This document shows positions 45,457 through 54,221 of a stretch of DNA of 64,000 bases, piece after piece. Position numbers and translations under genes: made by a program. The DNA is from Mycobacterium sp. 852013-51886_SCH5428379. GTDB taxonomy: Bacteria; Actinomycetota; Actinomycetes; Mycobacteriales; Mycobacteriaceae. Location of the stretch: positions 1 through 64,000 of the forward strand of contig NZ_LZSU01000042.1 in NCBI RefSeq assembly GCF_001665575.1, given 5' to 3'. Below the pieces are notes generated by a model. It worked only from the letters and a program-made list of their open reading frames with translations. It was not told where the DNA came from and ran no database searches. Positions within the stretch are counted from its first letter, which is position 1; every line of letters starts with the position of its first letter.

Positions 45457-46350
45457 TCAGACTGCCGTTTTGTGGAATTGTCCCTGCAGTGCCCGCCGAA
45501 CCGCCGTCACCGACGGGTCACCCGACCGTGCCCTTCGGGACAGGGCGACAAGCTTTCTCGCCCAACCGGTCTCGTGCCGAACCAACGCCGCGGTCTCGCG
45601 CTGCGGCGGCAGTGCGAGCCGAGGCAAGATGCTGGCGGCGGCGCCTTGGTGAACCATGAGCAGAAGAAGGCTCAAGTCATAGGACTCGTACTGCACGGTC
45701 GGTGTGAATCCCATTGCCAGGCAATGGTGCATCGCCCAGGATCGTGATGCCGCACCGGCCGGTTCCAGCGCCCAGGTCAGGGTTCCCGCCACTCGTGCCA
45801 GATCCCGGCCGTCCAACAATGACGACGCGACCACCATCTCCAGGGGGTCCTCGGCGAGCACCTCGCGGTGCACGTGACGCGGCACAGCGGTGTCACCACC
45901 CGGGTACTCTTCGCTGACGACCAGGTCGAAGTGCCCGGTGAGCAGCGCGGGGACGGCGACTTCGGGTTCGGACTCGACGAGCTCGACCCGCAATCCCGGA
46001 TACCGCCGTTGGCAGTCGAGCAGCGCAGGAACCAGCGCCCGGGCCGCGCTTCCGAACGCCGCGACGCGACAGGTGCCGGCGGGCGGGTCCGCTGCCGAAC
46101 GTAATTCGGCCTGTGCCGTCTCGAGCGCGGCGATGATGTCAGCGCCCCGCTCGGCAAGACGCTGACCGGCTTCGGTGAGTCGCACGCCTCGCCCGATTCG
46201 CTCGAGTAAAGGGGCCCCGGCTTCCCGTTCGAGCAGGGCGAGTTGCTGAGAGATGCCCGACGGACTCATGTGCAGGGCCGCGGCGACCGCCGCGATGGTT
46301 CCGCGCTGGCTCAGTTCGACCAGGAAACGTAATCGGCGGACATCCAGCAT
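45457..46350 (-). CDS. LysR family transcriptional regulator
   Basis: 297 residues. N-terminal winged HTH (about 1-60) with FLVELSQRGTIAAVAAALHM and SPSGISQQLALLEREAG, and a substrate-binding domain (about 90-295). It is upstream of pxpABC on the same strand and divergent from the diaminopropionate-ammonia-lyase-like gene, the standard position for a regulator of both. A dyad lies in the shared promoter region. Confidence 0.92.
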   Translation of the reverse strand: MLDVRRLRFLVELSQRGTIAAVAAALHMSPSGISQQLALLEREAGAPLLERIGRGVRLTEAGQRLAERGADIIAALETAQAELRSAADPPAGTCRVAAFGSAARALVPALLDCQRRYPGLRVELVESEPEVAVPALLTGHFDLVVSEEYPGGDTAVPRHVHREVLAEDPLEMVVASSLLDGRDLARVAGTLTWALEPAGAASRSWAMHHCLAMGFTPTVQYESYDLSLLLLMVHQGAAASILPRLALPPQRETAALVRHETGWARKLVALSRRARSGDPSVTAVRRALQGQFHKTAV

Positions 46351-46379
46351 GAGTTGATTCTAGGAACCCTTCAGCCTCG

Positions 46380-46397
46380 CTGCCGGATCGACGGCAG
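46380..46397. promoter_or_regulatory. Candidate LysR operator dyad
   Basis: CTGCCG (46380-46385), 6-nt spacer, CGGCAG (46392-46397), 30 bp upstream of the lysR start and 61 bp upstream of the divergent gene. A wider pair, CAGCCT (46372-46377) and AGGCTG (46432-46437), brackets it. Confidence 0.4.
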
Positions 46398-46457
46398 GAA
46401 TCGGCGATTTTCCGACGCCTGCGCCGTGCTTAGGCTGCCTTCAGGAGGAGGTGTGTC

Positions 46458-47510
46458 GTGCTGACAACCGAACCGTTTCTGCTCAACCCCAACTGGGCCC
46501 CCGGCCGGTCCGCCGAACCGCGGTCGACCGACGACATCCGGCGATTTCACCAGACGTTGCCCGGATACGCCGTCACCCCGATGGTGGCGCTACCGGCCGT
46601 GGCCCACAGGCTCGGACTAGGGGCGGTGTTCGTCAAGGACGAGTCGCTACGACTCGGATTGCCGGCGTTCAAGATGCTCGGTGCGTCCTGGGCCGTACAT
46701 CGTGCGCTGCAAGGCAGCACCGGTGCCAAACCCCGACTCGTCACCGCCACCGACGGCAACCACGGACGCGCGGTGGCGCGGATGGCGAAGCTGATGGAGC
46801 TGCCGGCGACCGTCGTCATTCCTCGTGGCGTCTCCGAGCGGGCGATCGATCTGATCCGTGCGGAGGGAGCCGAGGTCAAGGTCCTCGACGTGTCCTACGA
46901 CGACGCCGTGCAGCACGCCGCCGCGCTGGCCGAAAGCGCTCCGGAGGCCCTGCTCGTCCAGGACACGTCCTGGCCGGGATACGAAGAGGTTCCGCAGTGG
47001 ATCGTCGACGGTTACGCCACCCTCTTCGACGAGGCGGCCGACCAGGCAGCCGAACTCGGGTCGGGAATCGATCTCATCATCGTCCCCGCCGGTGTCGGCT
47101 CGCTCGCCCACGCCGCGGTCACCTTCGCCGGCTCTCGGGAGGACTGCCGGGTCGTCAGCGTCGAGCCTGACGTCGCCGACTGTCTACGGGCCAGCCTGGC
47201 GGCCGGCGAGTTGACCACTGTGTCCACCGGTCACACCAGCATGGCCGGCTTGAACTGCGGCACCCCTGCCTACCTTGCCTGGCCGGACCTACAGCGCGGA
47301 CTTCGCGGTGCAGTGGTGGTCGATGACGAGGCGGCCGCCGAGGCGGCAGCCGAACTGGCCGGTGTGGGACTCGATGCCGGCCCCTGTGGCGCTGCGGGTT
47401 TGGCCGCGCTCGAGATCCTGGCCGCCGAACCGGCACGCTCGGGCTTCGAACTCAGCTCCGACTCGAGGATTCTGCTGCTGAACACCGAGGGGTCGAGCGC
47501 CAGCGCATAG
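46458..47510 (+). CDS. Diaminopropionate ammonia-lyase-like PLP enzyme
   Basis: 350 residues of fold-type II PLP enzymes. FVKDESLRLGLPAFKMLGASWA contains the likely Schiff-base Lys in PAFK, TDGNHGRAVARMAKLM is the phosphate-region motif, and VPAGVGSLAHA the PLP-binding Gly turn. The pattern is that of diaminopropionate ammonia-lyase, which turns 2,3-diaminopropionate into pyruvate and two ammonia. The short length and local context leave a threonine-dehydratase-like activity possible. The start at 46458 is GTG with AGGAGG 12-6 nt upstream. Confidence 0.82.
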   Translation: MLTTEPFLLNPNWAPGRSAEPRSTDDIRRFHQTLPGYAVTPMVALPAVAHRLGLGAVFVKDESLRLGLPAFKMLGASWAVHRALQGSTGAKPRLVTATDGNHGRAVARMAKLMELPATVVIPRGVSERAIDLIRAEGAEVKVLDVSYDDAVQHAAALAESAPEALLVQDTSWPGYEEVPQWIVDGYATLFDEAADQAAELGSGIDLIIVPAGVGSLAHAAVTFAGSREDCRVVSVEPDVADCLRASLAAGELTTVSTGHTSMAGLNCGTPAYLAWPDLQRGLRGAVVVDDEAAAEAAAELAGVGLDAGPCGAAGLAALEILAAEPARSGFELSSDSRILLLNTEGSSASA

Positions 47511-47546
47511 CGATAGCGTTGTCTCGCAATGTATTCGACCCGTTTA

Positions 47547-48230
47547 TCAGAGTGACCTGACGACCTTTGGGACGTCTCGGAGCGGGACGGCTTCGCGCTC
47601 GTGTGCGTCCGGACCGACATAGATCGCCGACATGCCCACCCGTCGAGGGCCATCCACGTCGGCGGTCCAGTTGTCTCCCACGAAGACTGCGCTGTCGGCC
47701 GACACCTGGCAGGTGCGAAGGGCGGTTCGGAAAATCGACGGGTGCGGTTTGCGCCAGCCGACATCGACAGACGTGACGATACGGCTGATGGCGTGGTGCA
47801 GGCCGAACTGCCGGGCCAACCGCTGGACCAGCCCCGAGTCGTGGGTATTGCTGACAATCGCGAGTGTGTGATCGGTGGACAGGTCGGCGAGACAGTCGAG
47901 GGCGCCGTCGGCGACTTCGACGTCGGCCGTCCACGCCTCGAAATACTCGGCGATCAGTGTCTCGATGGAATCAGCGGCCAGCGGTGGCGATCCGATCGAG
48001 CGCCAAAACCGGTCCGCGACGTCATGCATCGAGAACTCGCGACCTGTCCGAGTGGCGTCGGCGTCCAGATCGTCCCAAGCCTTCTGCCAGTTCGCCTTCG
48101 ACTCGTCTTCGGAGATCGCCACACCTACGCGTCGCGCGAAATCCAAAGGAGCATTGCGAGTTACGGGATGCACCGACGGGTCATAGTCGACCAGCGTGCC
48201 GAAGAAATCGAAGAATACATGCGTGATCAC
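47547..48230 (-). CDS. HAD superfamily hydrolase
   Basis: 227 residues. Motif I FFDFFGTLVDYD carries the nucleophile Asp near the N-terminus, motif II is AIVSNTHDSG, motif III includes the Lys in VGWRKPHPSIF, and motif IV VFVGDNWTADVDGP holds the acidic pair. It is a phosphatase or dehalogenase-type HAD with a helical cap (about 15-95). The substrate is not predictable. It stands alone between the PLP enzyme gene and the helicase. Confidence 0.88.
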   Translation of the reverse strand: MITHVFFDFFGTLVDYDPSVHPVTRNAPLDFARRVGVAISEDESKANWQKAWDDLDADATRTGREFSMHDVADRFWRSIGSPPLAADSIETLIAEYFEAWTADVEVADGALDCLADLSTDHTLAIVSNTHDSGLVQRLARQFGLHHAISRIVTSVDVGWRKPHPSIFRTALRTCQVSADSAVFVGDNWTADVDGPRRVGMSAIYVGPDAHEREAVPLRDVPKVVRSL

Positions 48231-48295
48231 GGCTGTCCTCCCTGCCCTGACTCACGGTACCCAACAGCGCGGCGGTAGATGACTGCGCGGTGATG

Positions 48296-50626
48296 TCACG
48301 GAGTCAACCGGGCGAGCCACGCGAAGAAATCCTCGGCGCAGAAGACCGGTTTGCCGTACTCCAGCGCCTTGCGCGCCTTGCCCGACTGCGTCCCCACCTC
48401 TGCGGTCACCAGCACATCGCAGCGCGTCTTGGATACCGTCTTGACCGGCGTCAGCCCCGCCTCCGCGGCCAGCCGCTCCATCTCCGGTCGTTCGACGATC
48501 CGCCCGGACTCGTCCTGCGCGGTACCGGTGAAGCAGATCCGCATCCCCGGAACCAACGTCGCCGCGAGGCCGTCGCCGCCGGCGCACAGCCCGGCCGTGT
48601 CGATCTCCACGCCCAGCAGTCGGGACGCCTCTTCCAACCGTGCGGCCACCTCCTTCGGCAGCTGGGCCCGCGTCGCCGCGGCGTGCAGCTGATCGGCCAC
48701 CGACTGTCGCACAGCAGAATCCGCGTCGATGCTCCGCGGCACGGACCGGCCCAACAACACCGCCGCGACGTCGCGGCTGACCCGCAGCAGCGCCGACAGC
48801 CCGGGCAGATGGTCGGCCACCGGCGTGGGCGCCTCGGGGTCGCGGCTCACCAGCAGCCCGGACGTCTCGACAGCGTCTGGCTCCTCGAACGGTGACGAGC
48901 CCTGCTCGGCGGGCGCGGCGCGATGGACCTCCAGGGCGCTGCGCGCGCGCTCCAGCGCGGTGCTGCCCGAGATTCGCGCTCGTCCCAGCTCGACGCCCAG
49001 CGGCATTGCCGTCACGAAACCCAGTCGCTTGAGCTCGAAGTCGATCAGTCCGAGCTGCTCGTCAACCCCCACGCCCACCGGGGTGCAGCCGGCCAGCATC
49101 GGGGCGATCACTGCCCACGCCTCGCGCAACGTGGGCGCCAGCAACACATCCGACACCGTGATCCCGAAAGCCGTTCGCGCATCGGCGAGGTCGCGCTGCG
49201 GATTGATCAGCGTCGACACTGCGGTGCCGTCGTCGAACGCCACCGCCAGCTCGACAGGCCGGGGCCGCGACATTCGTCCTTCGTCGCCGACGGTCAGCAT
49301 CCCGATCGCGCAGTACCGCCGGGCGCCGGAACCGTCGGCGGCGGTGCGCAGGAAGCGGGCGATCCGACGGTCGGTCTTCAGATCCTTCGGCAGCACAGGG
49401 CGTTTGAGCACCAACCCGGCCAGCGACGTGCACCGACTGAGCGCGACGTACAGCTGGCCGGTCGAGAACATGCCACCGGTGAGGTCGACGATCACCCGGT
49501 CGAGGGTCTGGCCCTGGCTCTTGTGGATCGTGATCGCCCACGCCAGCTTGAACGGCAGCTGGGTGTAGGAGCCGATCACCTCGCGGCCCAGCGACGACCC
49601 CGACACCACCGGCCGGGTGGCCTCCCAGGTGTAGGGGCTGACCTCGGCGACCGAACCGTCGGGAAACTCGACGTCCACGACCGCGCCGTGGCGGTCGTAG
49701 CCGACTCCGGCGACGCGGCCGATGCTGCCGTTGACCCAGCGGTCGCTCTGATCGTTGTTGAGCATCATCACCTGCGCACCGACCTTGAAGCGCAGCGTCT
49801 CCTCGACCGGCGGTTCGAACAGCGACAGGTCGCCCGACGCGTGCGCCTGGTGCGCCATCTCGTCGCCGGGCAGGCGCTCGAGCTGCTGGCGGTTGCGGGC
49901 GGTGACGAGCCGATTGGTCGGCGCCAGGGTCAGCCAGAGTTCGTCGTCGCGGGGCACGAAGTCCGCGTCGGCGCGGGCGTTGAGCTCCTGCTGCGCATGG
50001 CCGACCAACACGCCCTCACGAATCTCGTTCAGGAGGGCCGTCATTCGGTCATCGCCGAGCTGCCGGAACACCGTGGTCAACGAGACGGTGGGGAAGTCGT
50101 CCCGGTGAAAGCTCCGCGCGGAGAAGAAGTACGGGGTGTCATAGGTGGTCGTGAAAAAGGCGGCTTCGTGCTCGCTGACCACGGGCGGCAGCTGGTAGAG
50201 GTCACCGACGAGGACGATCTGGACGCCGCCGAACGGGGTGCCGGGGACGCGACCGAAGCGTTCCAGCGCGGCGGCGACCATGTCGAATACGTCGGCGCGG
50301 ACCATGGATGCCTCGTCGATGATCAGCGTCTGCAGCGACGCCAGCGTCTTGGTGAAGCGGCCCGGGCGGTAGTCGCCGGAACGGATGTCCTCGAGTGTCG
50401 TGGTGGTGCGGAATCCGAACAGGCGGTGGATGGTGTAGCCGCCGACGTTGAGGGCGGCAATCCCGGTGGGGGCGACCACGACGACATCGCGGTCGGTGTC
50501 GGCCATAAACCGCCGAATCAGCGTGGACTTGCCGGTGCCCGCCTTACCGGTCAGGAACAGGTGGCGACCGCCCGCCAGCAGGTCCAGCGCGTGGCGGAAC
50601 TCGTCGGTGAGGACGAAGCCGGCCAT
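48296..50626 (-). CDS. Pif1/RecD-like helicase with C-terminal BRCT domain
   Basis: 776 residues from ATG 50626, where the family's first helix (TDEFRHALDLLAGGRHLFLT) begins. SF1B helicase core: Walker A GKAGTGKSTLIR (about 27-38), DEASMVRADVF, GDLYQLPPVV, and near 400 the UvrD-like AITIHKSQGQTLDRV and YVALSRCTSLAGL. A linker leads to a helical HRDC-like stretch and a BRCT domain (about 690-776) with MRICFTGTAQDESGR and CDVLVTAEVGTQSGKARKAL. Such proteins act in genome maintenance. The reading frame is open upstream without a stop through a mosaic region up to 51238. Confidence 0.85.
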   Translation of the reverse strand: MAGFVLTDEFRHALDLLAGGRHLFLTGKAGTGKSTLIRRFMADTDRDVVVVAPTGIAALNVGGYTIHRLFGFRTTTTLEDIRSGDYRPGRFTKTLASLQTLIIDEASMVRADVFDMVAAALERFGRVPGTPFGGVQIVLVGDLYQLPPVVSEHEAAFFTTTYDTPYFFSARSFHRDDFPTVSLTTVFRQLGDDRMTALLNEIREGVLVGHAQQELNARADADFVPRDDELWLTLAPTNRLVTARNRQQLERLPGDEMAHQAHASGDLSLFEPPVEETLRFKVGAQVMMLNNDQSDRWVNGSIGRVAGVGYDRHGAVVDVEFPDGSVAEVSPYTWEATRPVVSGSSLGREVIGSYTQLPFKLAWAITIHKSQGQTLDRVIVDLTGGMFSTGQLYVALSRCTSLAGLVLKRPVLPKDLKTDRRIARFLRTAADGSGARRYCAIGMLTVGDEGRMSRPRPVELAVAFDDGTAVSTLINPQRDLADARTAFGITVSDVLLAPTLREAWAVIAPMLAGCTPVGVGVDEQLGLIDFELKRLGFVTAMPLGVELGRARISGSTALERARSALEVHRAAPAEQGSSPFEEPDAVETSGLLVSRDPEAPTPVADHLPGLSALLRVSRDVAAVLLGRSVPRSIDADSAVRQSVADQLHAAATRAQLPKEVAARLEEASRLLGVEIDTAGLCAGGDGLAATLVPGMRICFTGTAQDESGRIVERPEMERLAAEAGLTPVKTVSKTRCDVLVTAEVGTQSGKARKALEYGKPVFCAEDFFAWLARLTP

Positions 50627-50743
50627 GGCCGAAACTGTAGCCGGCTCTGATTCTTCTCTGGGCTTGTCGCCGGTCGGGAGTAGCTCGTCTCGTCGGCGGG
50701 CGCGGGTTGACTTGTGCAGTATCCATCGACCATGAGGGGTGTC

Positions 50744-50872
50744 GGGTCGCTCATAGCGATTGCGGCGCCGATCCCACTCAACGACCACAGTCGGCAGTCG
50801 ACCTGCCGTGGTGGCGTGACGGGTCAGGGCGGCATCGCCGGAGCGCAGCAAGGCGAGGTGGCCCAGCGGTGC
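50744..50872 (-). pseudogene. Fragment of a DUF2293-family gene
   Basis: Roughly 43 codons translate to a segment with GHLALLRSGDAALTR and VVEWDRRRNRYER. This lines up with residues about 170-215 (GHLVFLPAGDATLTR, AVKRWDSEHNRYER) of the intact DUF2293 protein encoded at 60933-61991. Only this middle part is present. It lies in frame between the SseB-like sequence and the helicase start, and looks like the scar of a recombination. Confidence 0.6.
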
Positions 50873-50904
50873 GACGAAAGCGGTCGCATATTGCGGGGCA
50901 AGGA

Positions 50905-51238
50905 TCACCGGCGGTTTAGGACCAGGCATGATCTCGACCGGATTTTCGCTAAGAGGCTCTACTACGATGCCGACGGCTTTCATTTGCTCGATCGAGCGAT
51001 TCATTTCCGTCACGCTCTTGATGCTCCCTTCGAGTACCATGAATGCGGCGCGATCCATTCGCTCGTAGAATTCCTTCATCGACTCAACGCTATGAAAAAC
51101 TGGCAGGAATTTGACCCCTTTGCGTTCAAGCAAGAAAAGCTTCTGTCCGCCGTCTCTTGTATCCCCGAAAGGGGTGGAGTAATACACTTTGGCATCGGTG
51201 ATGGCCGGGTCGCGCCGCTTCCTTTTGAAGAAATGCAT
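50905..51238 (-). pseudogene. SseB-like protein, N-terminal part without its own stop
   Basis: About 110 codons from ATG 51238 (AGGAG 5 nt upstream) encode an SseB N-terminal-like domain: DAKVYYSTPFGDTRDGGQKL, VKFLPVFHSVESMKEFYER and AAFMVLEGSIKSVTEMNRSI. No stop follows. The frame runs through a DUF2293 fragment into the helicase, so the only stop is at 48296, giving a possible 980-residue fusion. The sequence is less GC-rich than the helicase. I infer a broken gene joined by deletion, but a real fusion cannot be excluded. Confidence 0.6.
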
Positions 51239-51590
51239 TTCGTCTCCTCTGTGTAAGCCTGTCCTTATCGCTCCTGATGTGCTGGCAGTTCATCTATTCC
51301 ATCGCTAATTGCCGATCGTCAACATTCTCTAAATACAACTTTTTTATCTCGAGACGCGAGGCGGACTGAGCGTCCGTAGGCAATGATCCATTTGCGAACG
51401 GGATCGTTGCCGTCCTCACGATTTATTCGATCGGCAACCTCGAAAGTCGAGCACGCGAGGGGTGACTTAAGGTAATGTCGGCTCAGTGGCATTTGCACAA
51501 TTCATATTCTGCTCGCTCTTGCTATAGTGCCGAACCTGTGTGCGAGCTACCCCGCGCATCGGTACCGCTAGCGCCGTATGTCAGAACTTG
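51239..51590. other. Low-GC intergenic region
   Basis: 352 bp, the least GC-rich stretch in the window, with an AAATACAACTTTTTTATC segment near 51333-51350. No gene seen. It separates the toxin cassette from the SseB-like remnant and may hold the cassette's terminator and the SseB promoter. Confidence 0.5.
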
Positions 51591-52076
51591 CTATGTGACG
51601 CCTTCCTTGACCATCCGCTCAACGTCTTCGACTGACTTCGACATAAGGTGACTGAAAACTGCCGCATCTGACATGGCAAGAATGGCGGCGCCTTTCGACG
51701 CTCGTAGTTCAACAAAATAGTCGCGTTCCGTAGGTACGGTTTCTACGTTTGGATCCATTCCGCGTGCGTGGAGCTCGCGTCCGAGCGATTTGGCGCCAAC
51801 AGCAGAGCGCGATACAGACCCCCAGTTCCAGATCAGATACGCCTCTGCCAGATCGAACGTGGAGAACTTAGCGGTAGTGTCGTAGCGGTGTCCGCGGTCA
51901 TCCACCGCGTCGATGACCCACCACGCACCGTCTTGTCGTAGATGGAAAGATTGATCGTCCGATTTGAAGCTGATTTGGCAGTCGCCGCATTCTGTGGAGA
52001 CTGATACACGCGTCATGCGGGCCAGTCTCGTCCACTCGACCCAATTCCGACGTAATCGCGAGAAATCAACCGTCAC
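51591..52076 (-). CDS. Putative TNT immunity protein (Imm61-like)
   Basis: 161 residues from the GTG at 52076, with AAGGAGG 8 nt upstream. It is small and soluble, with a beta-rich N-terminus (FHLRQDGAWWVIDAVDDRGH) and the segment FSTFDLAEAYLIWNWGSVSR, which resembles the YLF-type core of TNT immunity factors such as Imm61. The family call is by pattern and above all by position: its start overlaps the end of the extended TNT frame. It would bind and block the toxin in the producing cell. Base composition is lower in GC than the core genes. Confidence 0.55.
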   Translation of the reverse strand: MTVDFSRLRRNWVEWTRLARMTRVSVSTECGDCQISFKSDDQSFHLRQDGAWWVIDAVDDRGHRYDTTAKFSTFDLAEAYLIWNWGSVSRSAVGAKSLGRELHARGMDPNVETVPTERDYFVELRASKGAAILAMSDAAVFSHLMSKSVEDVERMVKEGVT

Positions 52077-53812
52077 TACCTCGCCTCCTTCAAATATCCC
52101 CATTCGATGAGGGTCTGGACAGATGCTCGCGTGCCATCTGGCGCAATAATCCGGTATTGCGTCCCGCCGCCAGGTTGGTGGAACTACGGAGCTGCCTGTG
52201 ATTGTTCGATACGCCATCCAGGCGGTAGTTGCGACGGGTCGTCCACAACATACTGGTAGTAGGGTTTCGAAGCGCTGTCTGGCGGCAGCGCGCGCTCCGC
52301 GAATGGCGTTCCGTCCGGGGACAACCACGCTCCATACGGGCTCCCGAAGCGGTCGATTACGGTCCCCCGCGGTATCTCGGCGTTGTCGATGATTGAGCCC
52401 GGAACTGCATACGGCTTAGCGGGCGAGCTGTCGTCGGGGTAGATCAACCCGCCGTCAGGATCGGTGAAGTCAGGCCCGGGGGGTAGTGGATCGTAGCCGT
52501 CGAACAACGGCGACTCTGGCGGTAGCGGTGCCGGCCCGTATGACAACGGTGCGTCTGCCCCGTGGTTGCTGGGTGCATCGAAGAGCGGCGTCGGTTGCTC
52601 GACTGCTCCTGGCGCATCCGGCGTGTGGTGGATGACGCCGTCCGGTACGCCCGCTCCCAGACCGCGCGCCGCGAGGGCGGCTTCACCCCCGAGAACGGCA
52701 CCCGGCGCGGTAATGGCCGTCCCGCCGGCTACCTCACCCAGGTAATGCTCGGGGTACTTCGTCAAGTGCTCGACTTCCTCAGTCAAGGTGTCGATGGGGT
52801 TAGTGGCTCGTTCCCAACCGCCCTTGGCCATGTCGGTCCAAGCGCCTTTGAGTTCGTCCCATCCGTTGGCCCCGATGAGGTCTTTGATGCCTTCTTCGGT
52901 GTTAAACCAGCCGTCGGCGAAACCATCGGCGAAGCTGGGCCGTGGCCCCGGTTCGCTCTCGGTCGGCTTGGCTGCGGGCAGTGGTTTCTGCGCTGCAGCG
53001 ACGATCGCATCGAGACGCTGCTCGATTCGCTCAGGCGGCACGCCGTCGTGCAGCATCGTCTGTCGGGCAAGCTCTTTGAACTGCTGGACCTTCGCGGGGT
53101 CCATCGGCAGCGGTCCGCTTGCTGGGACGCCTCCCACCTCGGCGGGCTTCGGTGATGCGGGTGCGTCACCAGAGCCTCCCGTGAGTTGATCCAGTGCGCT
53201 GTCGAGGCTGTCGGGTGTGGACCACGGCTCGCCGGGCTTAGGCCCTTTTCTTCGCTCGGGTCCCGGGGGGAGCAGCAGGTCTTGCAATGAAGTCGCGGCC
53301 TTCACCGTCGGCGCGGTGGTGCCGCTGGCCGCGGTGATCGCACCGGCGAGTTCGGCGTCGATCCGCTCGCCGTCGGCCAGCGCAGCGGTGATCCGCCCGC
53401 GTAGATCGGTGACTTTCGCCGCAACTTGAGCGGCGTACTCGTCCGTCATGTGACTGGTGTCGGGTGGAATCACCTGGTTGGTGGATTCGTCGATGGTCAC
53501 CGCCGGTTGGGTGGCAGCGTCGTCGAGGATGCGCCTGATGGCCTCGGCGAGTTCTTCGGCGTCCTGATGGACGAGTTCCATCCGGCCCGCCGCAGTGCCA
53601 AGGCTGTCGGCCGCCGCGTCGTGGTCACCTGCCGTGGCCTCCATCGCCGACCTCGCGGCCTCTGCACCCTGTCCCTCCCACGTGGACACAGTGATCAACG
53701 AGCGATAGAAGCCCGCGGAGCCGGAGTGGTTCGTCGCTGCGGCACGAGTTGATTGGGTCAGGTCGTCGATCTCAGGAGGCCACTCCTTGAGTTCTATGAG
53801 GTTCAGCGCCAC
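52076..53812 (-). pseudogene. ESX-type TNT (NAD+ glycohydrolase) toxin gene interrupted by an amber codon
   Basis: The frame from ATG 53812 gives 542 residues to TAG at 52184-52186, then continues in the same frame for 35 codons to TAG at 52076. The N-terminus (about 1-160) is a helical WXG-like/EspB-like secretion region; the middle is a Pro/Gly linker. The TNT domain starts near 465 (GTVIDRFGSPYGAWLSPDGT; FAERALPPDS). The amber falls in APxF, where TNT proteins usually have Trp, and just before QPGGGTQYRI, which carries the Gln known to be catalytic in M. tuberculosis TNT. The truncated product should be inactive. Upstream is an EspC-like gene (9 nt), downstream the immunity candidate. Confidence 0.8.
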
Positions 53813-53821
53813 GTGATCAAC

Positions 53822-54136
53822 TCAGGGCGTCGGACCTGCGTCGTCGATCCGGTCGGCGCTCCCTGCATCGGTGCGCACATAGGCGTCCGCCGCGTCGCGG
53901 TGTCCTTGCGCGTGCTTAGCGAAAGCTTCACCGAACTTCGCACCGTGGGCTTCCCAATCCGCCAGCATTCCCGGCAACGCGGCGGCCGCAGACCCCGAGC
54001 CGAGGACTGCGTTGCTGGCTCGCGTGTGTGCTTCTTGATGCGCCGCCCGAAATTCGCCGGCGTGACCTTCGAGTTGGTCTGCCGTCATGCGTAGCTCAGT
54101 CGGATCTGCCTTCAGCGGTTCATGCGGATGTGACAC
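53822..54136 (-). CDS. EspC-like type VII secretion target (DUF2580)
   Basis: 104 residues, all helical: LRMTADQLEGHAGEFRAAHQ, a Gly/Ala turn (VLGSGSAAAALPGM) and a second helix ending in HRDAADAYVRTDAG, which fits the C-terminal YxxxD/E-type ESX signal. ESX-1-associated EspC-family proteins are co-secreted with partner proteins. The gene is 9 nt upstream of the TNT toxin gene, the usual arrangement for an export partner. Confidence 0.8.
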   Translation of the reverse strand: MSHPHEPLKADPTELRMTADQLEGHAGEFRAAHQEAHTRASNAVLGSGSAAAALPGMLADWEAHGAKFGEAFAKHAQGHRDAADAYVRTDAGSADRIDDAGPTP

Positions 54137-54221
54137 GGTTCCCCCGTTCCCCCTGGTAACCGCACGCTAACACCGCCGCCGCGTCCACCTAAGCGGCAAT
54201 TCCCGACGGCCGCGCAGAACC

